Below, piece by piece: positions 19,779-29,837 of a stretch of 64,000 bases of DNA; position 1 is the stretch's first letter; each line of letters starts with the position of its first letter. The DNA lies in assembly GCF_040581485.1 (NCBI RefSeq), contig NC_090135.1, positions 2,411,001-2,475,000 of the forward strand, in the 5' to 3' direction. Origin of the DNA: Linepithema humile. Its lineage: Eukaryota; Arthropoda; Insecta; Hymenoptera; Formicidae. Under the pieces are notes generated by a model. The model did not search any database. It saw only the letters and a list, made by a program, of their open reading frames with translations, and was not told the origin of the DNA. A program made the position numbers and the translations under genes.

Positions 19779-22700
19779 TTAAGCCTGGAAACGCACGGTT
19801 GGTTTAGAAGTTCTGCCGCTCCTCGTCTTGTTGGTTGCGGAGGGCTTTGGTTGGTCGGCTGGTGTTGGTTCGATTGGTTGCTCATCGTCGTCCAACGTGT
19901 AAGCCGGTTTCAATCGGTCAATCGAGACGTTGATTGGCTTGCCGTTGACCAATAGCCTGTAGACTTTGTCGTTTCTGCTTAAAACGTTAAATGGTCCGTC
20001 GTACGGTTGCTGTAACGCTCTGGTCGGGCAATCGTGTCTGACGAAAACTTTTTCCGATGTGGCCAGGTCCTTGTGTACGAAGGTGCTGCGGTGGCCATGG
20101 CGTCGCAGGTGTGGACGGAGTTTGCTCATTTTTTCCTGTAAATGACGGACAAACTCGTCCGTTGGTTGCTCGTTATTGGTTTGGTCCAAGAATTGTCCGG
20201 GAATCCGAATAGTCTCTCCGAAAACTAATTCTGCTGGTGTGGCTCCGATGTCCTCTTTTACTGCGGCGCGGATGCCTAATAAAATGACTGGAAGAATTTG
20301 CGTCCATGCTTCTGTTTCGTGGCTTTTGATAGCCGCTTTGAGTTGCCGGTGTAGTCTCTCTACCATGCCATTGGCTGCCGGGTGATATGCGGTAGTTCGG
20401 ATGTGTTGCGATCCGGTCAGTCTGGCCAACTGCTTAAATAGTTCCGACTCAAACTGCCGTCCCTGGTCCGTGGTGATTCGTGCCGGCGCTCCGAAACGCG
20501 CAATCCAGTTTTCAAATAAGAGGCGAGCCATCGTTTCTGCGGTGATGTCGGACATCGGGTATGCCTCTGGCCATCGTGTGAATCTGTCAATGATTGTGAG
20601 GCAGTATTTCTTCCCTCGAGATGGAGGTAAAGGTCCGACGATGTCCATATGTATATGCTGGAACCTGCTGGTAGGCCCCAAGTAGTTTCCTGTTGGTGAA
20701 ACGGTGTGTCGGTGGACCTTTGATTTCTGGCAGGGAACGCAAGCCTGCGCCCATCTGCGGCAATCCTTTTTTATTCCGGTCCACACGAAGCGCTGCGTGA
20801 TCAATTTGACGGTGGTTTTTATCCCGGTGTGCGCGAGTCCGTGCAAATGCTTAAAGATTTGCTTTCGGAACTGTTGCGTGACGTATGGTCGTGGGATGCC
20901 CGTCGATGTATCACAAATCAGTTTGATATCTGTGCCGGGAATTACGGTTTCTTTAAGCTGCAACTTCGTATTCCCTTTGAGTAATGCTTGTATTTCGGCG
21001 TCGTCTTTTTGAGATTTTGCGAGCTCTGCAAAGTTTACTGCTTGCTGGACAGCCTGCGTCCTCGATAGTGTGTCTGCTACGATGTTATCCTTTCCCGCCA
21101 CGTGTCTGATGTCGGTTGAATACTGCCCGATCAGTTCCAAGTGCCGTGTCTGCCGCGGTGAGCTCTGCAAAGGATCTTTTCGGAATGCGTACACGAGCGG
21201 TTTGTGATCCGTGTAAATGATGAACTCCCTTCCTTCTAACCAGTGCCGGAAATGTTTAATTGCTGCGTATATCGCCAAGAGCTCTCGGTCGTACGGACTG
21301 TACTTTTGTTGCGCGGTGGTCAGCTTTTTGCTGAGGAACGCCACCGGTTGCTGTCCGAGTTTTCCATGTTGGTGGATTACTGCTCCGATTGCGAAATCTG
21401 AGGCGTCGGTTGTTAAGGAGAGTTCTGCTTTCGGGTCCGGATGTGCCAAGAGCGTTGCCCGTGCAAGGCTTTCTCTGCACGTTTCAAACGCTGCCTCTCG
21501 TTCTGCGCTCCATTCGATTGGTGTTTTCCCGGGTCTGTTCCCTTTTAGCGCGTCATTCAAAATTGCTTGGTCTATGGCCGCTCCTGGAATGAATCTCCTG
21601 TAAAAATTTAAGGTTCCGAGGAACTGCCGCAGCTGCTTGACGGTGATCGGTTTTGGAAATTTCCGAATGGCCTCGACTTTTTCCGGGAGTGGTTGCGTCC
21701 CTTCAGCTGAGACTTGGTAGCCCAAAAATGCTACGGTTTCTTTTCCGAACACGCATTTTGCTGGGTTTAGTTGAATTCCGTATTTGCTGAGTCTCTGGAA
21801 CAAAGCTGTTAAATGCGCTTTATGTTCGTCTACGTTGTGAGATGCTACCAGGATGTCGTCAATGTAGGCGTAGCAGAAATCGAGTCCGCGTATCACCTCA
21901 TTTATGAATCTCTGGAACGTTTGCGCTGCGTTTCTCAAACCGAAAGGCATTTTGAGAAATTCGAACAGACCGAACGGTGTGGTGATTGCCGTTTTTGGCA
22001 CGTCTTCAGCGTTTACTGGAATCTGGTTGTAAGCTCTAACCAGATCCAGTGTAGAGAAAATTGCTTTCCCGTGAAGAGCCTGTGTGAAATCCTCGATATG
22101 CGGAATCGGGTATCTGTCCGGCACCGTTCGGTTGTTGAGCTTCCTGTAATCGCCGCATGGTCGCCACGTGCCACCTTTCTTCGGTGCCATATGCAACGGT
22201 GAGGCCCATGCGCTCTTGGACGGCGCGATTACTCCTTCTTGCAGTAAAAGATCGAACTGTTGTTTTGCTTCTTTTAGCTTCTCCGGCGCCAGTCTCCTCG
22301 GCCTGCATGCTTCCGGTGGTCCCGGTGTTGTTTCGATGTAATGCATCGTTGAGTGCGGCGCGGATTCCGTCTTTCCGGTTGGTCTAGTGAGCTGTGGAAA
22401 TTCAGCCAATAAGGCGTGAAAAGCTGTTTCCTGCAGTAATGTCTTAATTGATGTTTGTCCGGTTCTGCTCTGCAGGCTGTTTGTGGCCAATCCCGTCGTA
22501 GCGTCCAAAAGTTTGCCTCTCCTTACATCCGGCAGGAGATGGAAATGCCCAAGGAAATCGGAGCCGATGATTGGCTGCGTGACGTCAGCTACGATGAATT
22601 TCCATTGGAAGGCGCGCCTCAATCCGATGTTGAGCTGAAGCGCGATCCACCCGTACGTGTGAATGACAGTTCCATTGGCTGCAAACAGGGCTTGCGTTGC

Positions 22701-22907
22701 TCCGGACATCCGTCCGCGTACCATCGAGCGCGGGTAGACACTTATGTCTGATCCCGTGTCGATGAGGTACCGAACTTTTGTTTGTCGCTCGGTTATTACA
22801 AGGCGGCATGGTTTCGGGTCCGGGCCGTCTGCCGCCATTGATTCCGGACCGTCTAGTTTTCCGTTTTGTCCTTCTTCTTCTCCTTGTATGTACATGGCTC
22901 TGTACAT
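19779..22907 (-). CDS. pol: Pol polyprotein: protease, reverse transcriptase, RNase H, integrase
   Basis: 1042 residues, uninterrupted. Protease LIDTGSD has its aspartate at about residue 50. Reverse transcriptase has FSTLDLVRAY (D288) and YIDD at 348-351. RNase H carries D501, E542 and D567 (TTDASD; DREL; YTDHK). The integrase zinc domain has H689, H693, C723 and C726, and its catalytic triad is D755, D814, E850. A GPF-type C-terminal module is near residue 965. Length and order are normal for Ty3/gypsy Pol. The frame lies -1 relative to gag and overlaps it by 55 bp, so a -1 frameshift probably makes Gag-Pol. All catalytic residues that I can check are present, so it is likely competent. Confidence 0.95.
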   Translation of the reverse strand: MYRAMYIQGEEEGQNGKLDGPESMAADGPDPKPCRLVITERQTKVRYLIDTGSDISVYPRSMVRGRMSGATQALFAANGTVIHTYGWIALQLNIGLRRAFQWKFIVADVTQPIIGSDFLGHFHLLPDVRRGKLLDATTGLATNSLQSRTGQTSIKTLLQETAFHALLAEFPQLTRPTGKTESAPHSTMHYIETTPGPPEACRPRRLAPEKLKEAKQQFDLLLQEGVIAPSKSAWASPLHMAPKKGGTWRPCGDYRKLNNRTVPDRYPIPHIEDFTQALHGKAIFSTLDLVRAYNQIPVNAEDVPKTAITTPFGLFEFLKMPFGLRNAAQTFQRFINEVIRGLDFCYAYIDDILVASHNVDEHKAHLTALFQRLSKYGIQLNPAKCVFGKETVAFLGYQVSAEGTQPLPEKVEAIRKFPKPITVKQLRQFLGTLNFYRRFIPGAAIDQAILNDALKGNRPGKTPIEWSAEREAAFETCRESLARATLLAHPDPKAELSLTTDASDFAIGAVIHQHGKLGQQPVAFLSKKLTTAQQKYSPYDRELLAIYAAIKHFRHWLEGREFIIYTDHKPLVYAFRKDPLQSSPRQTRHLELIGQYSTDIRHVAGKDNIVADTLSRTQAVQQAVNFAELAKSQKDDAEIQALLKGNTKLQLKETVIPGTDIKLICDTSTGIPRPYVTQQFRKQIFKHLHGLAHTGIKTTVKLITQRFVWTGIKKDCRRWAQACVPCQKSKVHRHTVSPTGNYLGPTSRFQHIHMDIVGPLPPSRGKKYCLTIIDRFTRWPEAYPMSDITAETMARLLFENWIARFGAPARITTDQGRQFESELFKQLARLTGSQHIRTTAYHPAANGMVERLHRQLKAAIKSHETEAWTQILPVILLGIRAAVKEDIGATPAELVFGETIRIPGQFLDQTNNEQPTDEFVRHLQEKMSKLRPHLRRHGHRSTFVHKDLATSEKVFVRHDCPTRALQQPYDGPFNVLSRNDKVYRLLVNGKPINVSIDRLKPAYTLDDDEQPIEPTPADQPKPSATNKTRSGRTSKPTVRFQA

Positions 22908-23677
22908 TTCCTTGCCTTGCTACCGAATCGCCGATGGAAAAAGCAAAACTCGCTGTCTTCTTCCGAATTTGATTTGGTCCGGCTGCGGCTGCGCGATCTG
23001 TGGCGCTGTTGTTTGTGGCGGTGCTCCTGCCGGCCCAATCGCGTGTTGAGTGCGGCGACTTGCTTGACCAATGCCTGTATCTGGTCCTCGAGTGAGCCGG
23101 TAGGTTTTGATTTCGTCTCCTTCGGCTTGTCCAAAACTGCGACTGTTCGGCATGTGACTTCGTAGACACGGTCGGCCTGTTCCGCCACGTCCTCGAGAAG
23201 ATCGTCAGCTCGCGTCGCTAGTATAATCTGCATTTGGGCCGGTAAACGCCCCAGCCATAGCGTGCGCAGGAGTTGATCAGGCACGGCATTGCCCGCGAGC
23301 GTCCTTAGATGGCGCAGGAACTGCGATGGCTTTCGGTCGCCTAGTTCCTCTCGCTCTAATAATTGGCGGATGCGGTGTTCCTGTGAGTCGCTCAGTCTTT
23401 GGATGAGTGCCCTTTTTACGGCTTCGTATTTCCCGCATGTCGGAGGATTCGTTATCACGTCTTTGATTTCCTTGATGTATTTGGTTTCGATTTGCGAGAT
23501 TGCGTATGCGTATTTCGTTGAATCCGACGTGACGGCGCTCAGCAGGAACTGGCTCTCTAATTGGGCGAACCATAATTCTGGTTCCTCCGGCCAAAAAGGT
23601 GGTACTCGCACCGATACTCTGCCGATTTGTGCTGCGTCGGCGCCTGGCATATCGCCGGCCTTCTCTGATTGGCTCAT
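22853..23677 (-). CDS. gag: Gag protein with CHCC box
   Basis: 274 residues from the ATG at 23677. The N-terminal part (VRVPPFWPEEPELWFAQLE) is the usual start of CsRn1-like Gag. An Arg/Ser-rich stretch (RHRSRSRSRTK) precedes a C-terminal box of the form CxxH...FGSKARKC...PC, which replaces the usual CCHC knuckle. The ORF ends in a Lys/Glu-rich tail that overlaps pol. Gag forms the particle that packages the element RNA in the cytoplasm. Confidence 0.92.
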   Translation of the reverse strand: MSQSEKAGDMPGADAAQIGRVSVRVPPFWPEEPELWFAQLESQFLLSAVTSDSTKYAYAISQIETKYIKEIKDVITNPPTCGKYEAVKRALIQRLSDSQEHRIRQLLEREELGDRKPSQFLRHLRTLAGNAVPDQLLRTLWLGRLPAQMQIILATRADDLLEDVAEQADRVYEVTCRTVAVLDKPKETKSKPTGSLEDQIQALVKQVAALNTRLGRQEHRHKQQRHRSRSRSRTKSNSEEDSEFCFFHRRFGSKARKCTEPCTYKEKKKDKTEN

Positions 23678-23691
23678 TTGCTTTAACCAGT

Positions 23692-23705
23692 CGTCGGGGT
23701 CACCA
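23692..23705 (-). promoter_or_regulatory. Primer binding site, tRNA-Trp
   Basis: The minus strand reads TGGTGACCCCGACG three bases after the 5' LTR, complementary to the 3' end of insect tRNA-Trp. Confidence 0.85.
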
Positions 23706-23708
23706 GTT

Positions 23709-24661
23709 TATAGGCGTAATGCCTAAGGATCGTGTTCGACTTGGTTGAAAGATTGAGACCAATTTCTTAGAAAAATGTAATTTATTTTTCTTCGTCAGAG
23801 AAGTAGAGTAAAGTACAAGTTTTATGTTTGATTTGATTCAGGGCGCCAGAGGCGCTTTCTCGGCAAGAGTGTAAGGCCGAGAATTAAAAGAAAAATTGAC
23901 GGGCGCGATAAGAAATTACCGGCCGCGTCTTAGTGTGTTGAACGGGTCCTAAAAAGGACGGTTCAACTGAGTTAGCTCGTTGCAGCCCCTTTCCCGGCGT
24001 CGGTGGAACTCCGTTCGGGAAGTGGTCTTCCGTCTGACAACTGCTCTCTGAGCAGGCTCTGAGCGGTGAAGTCTGTACTGCGATGGATCGAGTCTCTGGT
24101 GTGCTGGTGGTGGCAACCGTCTCGGCTCTCGGGATTACGGATTGCTCCGTGTACCGAGGAGAGAGAGGTCTCCGAATTCGGATGTCGCCTTGAGTGAGCG
24201 TGTCCCTTGGTGGTCGAGTCAACCGGACGCAGAACTCTAGTGGGATTAATTTCCACACTAGAGACTGAGGAGGTGACGGCGAAAGTGGAGTATCCGCGGG
24301 CCGCTTGGTTGAAGTGCGTGGCCGATGCTGGGACTCTGCTTTCTTTTTACACGCCTTGCGAGGCAGTGTGAGAAAAACGGCGAGACTATGTGTCTCTGGT
24401 TATCTTCTGCCGAGGCAGAATATGACTCAGTTCAAGGGCCCTGGGGAGAGCTCGCCTTGAAGCGAGTGAGTGAGGAAAGATCTGCGGAGCAGCTCTTTTA
24501 TATCTCGTCGATCGAAGCTTGATCGCGAGAAGGTTCTTCACTGCCTGCGCAACCTGGCGGTGGGTCCGCAAGCTTGTAACTGGTAGAAGGCCTGCGGCGC
24601 GTAGCGGCGCCGCGATGTATTATACCGCGTCAGTGCAGCGGTGTGGCGGTGAGCCGCCACA
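23709..24661 (-). repeat. 5' LTR of the gypsy element
   Basis: 953 bp, nearly identical to 18808-19760 (differences seen: A/G near 23907 and T/C near 24542). It contains the promoter region of the element. Confidence 0.93.
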
Positions 24662-24976
24662 GTAACAATTGTTGCATTTCATTTGATGGTAATGTGTACA
24701 TATTGAGAAATATATTTTATGTAAACGACACAAATAATTACCATTTAAAAGTACAGAAATTTCAGGAAGTGGATTCTTTATATAACGTTGATGATTTAGA
24801 CTCTCGAAGAATTGGAGTTTTCAAGTGTTCAAAATTATCCGAAGATTCCATAGTAATTCCACTCGAAGAAATAAAGTGTAAAGCTTTTAAAATGTCTTTT
24901 TGGCGTAACAGTGAAAGATTTTTTGAAGAAGGAGTTTATGTGATAGCACAATTATTCGAGGAACAGTGGTTATTAA
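24662..24976 (+). pseudogene. CACTA-type transposase fragment, part 2
   Basis: Continues the C-terminal coding sequence (IDGNVYILRNIFYVND-like; EEIKCKAFKMSFWRN; FEEQWLL) up to the TTAA at 24973-24976, where the next element begins. The last codons and downstream flank resume at 34248. Confidence 0.9.
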
Positions 24977-25250
24977 GGGGGGAGCCTCGTATGACCGGTT
25001 CAAAAAATCGAAATTTTTTTTTTTGCTTTAATCAATAGTAGTCAATGTAGAAAATGTATTCCCAAAGGTGGAGAACGAAATTCGAAATTTTAAGGAGCCC
25101 ACAGTCTATTTCTTGCGTACAGGTATAGGTATACGAGCGCGCGGCGATGCGCGCGCCGAGATTTTGCTCGGCTCGGTCAACAGTAAGAAGAGAGGCAGAT
25201 GTTTTCTCTAACATGTTTTGTGTCAGCATTTGTGTGTAATACACACACTT

Positions 25251-25617
25251 TAGGGATGGGCGATTTTCAAAAATAAGTCAATGTTTTAAATATTGATTAA
25301 AAGAAAAAAGACAGCGTAAAGACAATATTTATAACTTAACCTTATCCTTTTATGGCTTCTGGGGATCGACTCTGTATCATGTAATATAGTGAAATTGACA
25401 AAAGTGAGCAAATTTACTATCTTATTGGTCAACGCTTAGTAAATTTGTTCACCTTTGTCATTTTCACTACATTACATGATACAGAATCAGTTTGGCGATG
25501 TTAAGTGAAAAGAATCAAATATCGATTACTCAAACGAAAAATTAATCGATTAAAAATATCGATCAATTGAAAAAAACTCGATTATTTCGATTAATCGAAA
25601 AATATCGCCTATCCCTA
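25251..25617. mobile_element. MITE-like unit with TAGGGATGGGCGA ends
   Basis: The start TAGGGATGGGCGAT mirrors the end ATCGCCTATCCCTA with one mismatch. Inside, about 25370-25490 is a second palindrome (TCTGTATCATGTAAT mirrored by ATTACATGATACAGA). The ends resemble hAT-derived MITEs, but I see no clear 8-bp duplication. Confidence 0.6.
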
Positions 25618-25693
25618 GTCAGTCCTGCTCCAAATTTCAGCTTGTATTTTTGGATTTTTGGATCTTTGAAATTGGATCTTAAAAAACGCTAAG

Positions 25694-28509
25694 ATGTCCT
25701 ATCCGAAAGGAAATAAAAGCACTACTACTCGTGCAGCAAAGGCTTTGAAGCGAAAGTTTCACGGCAATCAGTTTACTGATGTAAAAGATGAATCGATAAA
25801 ACAAAGTGTATCCGCAAAAAAATTAGCTACTGCGAGTAGTAAAAATGTGGTTTATAATCCCATTCATTGTTATAGAATTATAGAATTTTTAACTGTTTTT
25901 GGCGCACTGTCGGAAATGCTTATTTGCAGAGAGTGCAAGCAAAATGTTAAATTTGAAGAAGCAGGAAATCGGGGCCTCGGTTTTAAACTTATTGTTATAT
26001 GCCGCTGTAATCGCAAAGAAATAAACTCAGGACCTCTTATAAATCATGGTTATGAAATTAATCGAAGAACAGTATTCGTAATGCGGCTTTTAGGCGTCGG
26101 TAGAGAAGGTATAAACTTGTTCTGCGGCCTTATGGACATCGGGCAAGGTATAAGTAAAAATGCATACTCTCTTATAGTGGAACATATTCACAGCGCCGCG
26201 AGTGTAGTATTCGATTCTCTGTGCCAAAAAGCAGTGAAAGAAGAAAAAGAAAAAAATGTGAAAAATGGAAGACCAACAAATTTGAAAATATCTGGCGATG
26301 GATCGTGGAAGAAACGCGGCTTCACTTCGTTATATGGTGTTACAACACTTATAGGATATTACAGTGGCAAGGTAATAGACTTCATTGTAAAAGGAAGTTA
26401 CTGCCAAGCTTGTACGTTTTGGAGTAAAAAAAGAAATACTGAAGAGTATGCTAAATGGTACGAAGAGCACGAAGAAGAATGCGCCTCAAATCATACCGGT
26501 TCTGCAGGTAAAATGGAGGTGGACGCCGTTCAAGAAATGTTTTCTAGATCTGAAAACAAATACAAAGTAAAATACGGTAATTAGGGGAAGGTGGGGTAAG
26601 ACGGACCGCGGGGTAAAATGGTCCATTTGCTAGATCTTATTAGTAAGTACCTCTATCTGCTGGATAAACACAAAATTAATTTCCTTTTTGATGCTTTTTA
26701 ACTGTTTAAAAATTACGTCATTATATCATAAGACTATCGTAAGTTATTTATAAAGAAACGTCAAATTCTTGCAAATAGATCTCGTGATCTAATTTCTTAG
26801 TATTACATTTTAAGTGACTAAGATTGCAAAACTTAATATTTTTAAATTTTTCTACAAGTTCCATATTTCTGGTTATTGAGAAGTAATATTTCATCAGTTA
26901 CATTTAAAAAATAATTTTGATACAGGTAAATAAAAATAAGATAATATTAATGTTGTCATGTGGGGTAAAATGGACCAATTTAAATGGGGTAAAACGGACC
27001 AATTTATATATTTGTTTTACTTATATTTTCTACTTATACTTTCTACTTATAGTTTTCTGCTTATATATTTGCTCTGATTTGAGAAATATTTTACATCTCA
27101 TTTTTTTTTACTGAAAAAAGCTATAAAAAATAAAAAACGCACTGTTAAAAGTAGAAAAAACTTGAAATTTATTGAAAATAATGTCTCCAAATAAAAACAG
27201 ATTTTATAATAATTATTCATTTTATTTACATGCTTTATTTTAAAATGTTATATTTAATGTTATATTTAATATAAACGTTAAAAATTATAAAGATTATAAT
27301 TATTTTAAAGATTTGTGTGTATAATAAAATAATTAATGTTAAATTAATTTCTATTCTTATTCAAAAATATTTAATAAATACTATATAGTTTTGATTTTGA
27401 GTTGATCAGTTAAATTATTTCTTGATCCATATTATCTCGGCTTGGTCCATTTTACCCCATGGGATGGTCCATTTTACCCCACCTATGGGGTAAAACGGAC
27501 CAAAATTAAATTTTTTTAAATCTTAATAATAATTCAAACTTTTGCAAATTTTGAAAATTTAACATTATAATCTTATAATAAACATTCTACAGTTTCTTCA
27601 TGCTAAATTTCAATTATTTTTTGTCATTAATATAAAAAATATAGCCATTTTTGCTTAGGGGGTCCGTCTTACCCCACCTTCCCCTACATTGGAGACGGAG
27701 ACTCTAAAACGTACAAGGCTATTTTAGATCTGAATCCATACGGAGATGATTTTCCGGTAGTGAAAAGCGAATGCATTGGACATGTTGAGAAACGAATGGA
27801 CAGTCGGCTCCGAAATATTAAAACAAAAGAGAAACTTGGCGGAAAGGGGAAGTTGACCAACGTTTTGATAAAAAAATTAACAAAATATTATGGATTGGCA
27901 ATTAGGAGAAATATTGAATCCGTTGATGATATGGCAAAAGCTATAATGACATATTATCATTTATGCTCCACGAATAAGAAGCCAATGCATGAAAACTGCT
28001 CGCCGGGACCTGACAGCTGGTGCAGGTATCATGTCGCTCAGGCCTCAGATACAAATTTCGATCACCCGCCTGCGCTTCATCCAGATGTTGCAAAGCATTT
28101 ATTGCCAATTTACAAAGATTTATCAAGGAAAGATCTGTTAGAAAGGTGTTTAGGCGGGCACACACAAAATGCCAACGAAAGCTTCAACTCCACGGTTTGG
28201 CGTTTAGCTCCGAAACACCTACATTCCGGAATAAAAGTTATTGAAATTGCCGCCTACATAGCTGCTGGTGTTTTCAATGAAGGTTATTATGCAGTCTTGA
28301 AAATAATGGAAACGCTACAAATCAACATTGGACAGCAATGCAAATTTTTTGCTGATACATACGACGCCGAGCGGGTGACTAGGCAGGAGCGCCGCAGTCT
28401 AAGTAACACTAGAGAGGCTCGAATGGCTCGTAGACAACAACAAATCGAATTAAACGAGTTCTATGAGGAAGCTGAAGGTTTGCTGTATCGGTGTGGAATA
28501 GCAAATTAG
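25694..28509 (+). pseudogene. Mutator-like-domain transposase, split by a MITE
   Basis: Part 1 (25694-26583) begins MSYPKGNKST and includes a CxxC region (ICRECKQNV), then SGDGSWKKRGFTSLYGV with a probable catalytic Asp, a cysteine pair (YCQACTFW) and NHTGSAGKMEVDAV. Part 2 (27687-28509) continues IGDGDSKTYKAI (second Asp), ECIGHVEKRM and GGHTQNANESFNSTVW (candidate Glu). This matches the insect protein family commonly labelled Mutator-like transposase domain. The MITE puts a TAG directly at the junction. Removing it with one TA restores ...GN|YIGDGD. The joined length of about 570 residues is normal for the family as I recall it. Both halves are otherwise open, so the transposase was lost only recently. 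Confidence 0.88.
26584..27684. mobile_element. TA-flanked MITE with GGGGAAGGTGGGG ends
   Basis: The left end GGGGAAGGTGGGGTAAGACG is mirrored at the right end. TA stands at 26582-26583 and 27685-27686. Short repeats of GGGGTAAAATGGACC occur in both orientations inside. The target TA suggests Tc1/mariner-type mobilisation. 1101 bp, non-coding. Confidence 0.87.
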
Positions 28510-29020
28510 CGAAAAACAGCTGTAAGTTTCAAAAAATTGCTTTTCTCTTTTACTTTTCGGTACCGAAAACTTTAAACGCGTTTTTCTCGAAACCAGTTTT
28601 TGGCAATTGGCGGGAAAGATTACTCAAAAACTATTCGATCAATCGAGTTGTCCCTGTGCATACATATAGTTTAATAATGTAAATTGTCGATAAACCTATA
28701 AAATTAATAAAATAATTAATTTAAACAATTTTTTTTGCATAAATAAGATGACATTTTGTGGGTAAAAATCGCAATTTTTTTTTAAAAGTCTGCCATTTTT
28801 TCAATTTTCAATTTTTTGCTTATTTTTTAGGTTCATCGACTAGATAATTTCATAAAAAAGAAGACATTTTTTGTATTTTTGTTTCAGACGAGTACAAAAA
28901 ACGCTACAACGCCCGCCAATTCACAACTCCAGTGACGAGGCTGCGTCAACATTTGTTTATAGTGGCTCTATAATTAATTATTTGTAAACAAAAAAAAATT
29001 TTTTTTACTTTTTAATATAT
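28510..29020. other. 3' non-coding part of the TTAA element
   Basis: AT-rich sequence after the transposase stop, with no ORF of note. It resumes after the LTR element at 34136-34243. Confidence 0.5.
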
Positions 29021-29471
29021 TGTTGTGTGTCGTAACACAACGTGTCGCTATAAGGTTAATTAAGTTAAATACCAAAATAAAAATACTAAGAAAGAATTAT
29101 TTAGCAAATAAAGAATAACGATGAGGCTGCAGAGAAACAACCTCGGATTCAAGGTGACACGAATCAGCAATCCGAGAAATATCAACAATAACATATCAAT
29201 AATATTACAAAACTCTTGATTGCCGATTCGTATAAATACAGTCGCGCGCAAGCAGCGACGGATTCAGTTTACGATACGCGAATACACCGACTCGTTTCCC
29301 CGTGTCCGTACACGGCTCACGAGAATCTAACACCGTCCTGGCGGTTTGTGAGTGATTAAATAAATTGTTCGAGGCAAGGTTTGCGTCCAGTTATTCCACA
29401 CCTCTAAGCAGTGCGTCCTGTTCCCCAAGCGGATCTCGAACTTACGGTTGCGATCGGAAAGACTCGCAACA
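29021..29471 (+). repeat. 5' LTR of the errantivirus-like element
   Basis: TGTTGTGTGTCG...GACTCGCAACA, 451 bp. The near-identical partner is at 33685-34135 (one difference seen near 29307/33979). Confidence 0.93.
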
Positions 29472-29477
29472 TAAATT

Positions 29478-29495
29478 TGGTGGCAGCGGTGGGAT
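29478..29495 (+). promoter_or_regulatory. Primer binding site, tRNA-Leu type
   Basis: TGGTGGCAGCGGTGGGAT, seven bases after the LTR, complementary to the 3' end of a tRNA-Leu (AAG/UAG class) as I recall it. Confidence 0.7.
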
Positions 29496-29800
29496 CCGCA
29501 ATTACCGAAGTTCATTCTGGACACCCGATGATCAGATATCGGCAGTGGTAACAGAGGGACCACTGAGAGAATCTATCACCTGGAGCTACAAAAGTGAGGT
29601 GAGAAGGCAGTGTGGAAAATCGCCTGGATTCACAAGGCGACGACAGTCCGGGCAACAAAGCGGCGGAAAGGTGCCTGGCGGAGCAACGACCAAGCTGAGT
29701 CAGCGTAACCCGAGAGGACGACGACAGGCAAGGATCGCGACCTACCTCAACAACGGATCAGCTAACCAGCAGCGTGCATCATGCGAGCGAGCGGCCTAAT

Positions 29801-29806
29801 GTAAGT
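29801..29806 (+). promoter_or_regulatory. Possible splice donor in the leader
   Basis: AAT|GTAAGT just before the gag start. Errantiviruses splice a leader exon to env, and this site fits that role. No acceptor was pinned down. Confidence 0.35.
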
Positions 29807-29837
29807 CAATAATAAGAAATAATATTAGGAAAAGCGA

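Larger units (their letters stand above)
18808..24661 (-). mobile_element. Ty3/gypsy LTR retrotransposon, CsRn1 type, complete
   Basis: Complete element on the minus strand: two 953-bp LTRs, primer site, overlapping gag and pol, polypurine tract and a 5-bp target duplication GTAAC (18803-18807, 24662-24666). By eye the LTRs differ at about two positions, so the insertion is recent. The CHCC Gag box and tRNA-Trp primer site are the known signature of the CsRn1 lineage. Both ORFs are open. It splits the CACTA transposase fragment. Confidence 0.93.

Noticed and set aside
20176..22387. Several plus-strand ORFs of 60-130 codons
   Set aside because: Antisense shadows of the pol gene.
29365..29799. 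144-codon ORF upstream of gag
   Set aside because: Lies across the LTR end, primer site and leader; composition is Ser/Arg-rich without motif.
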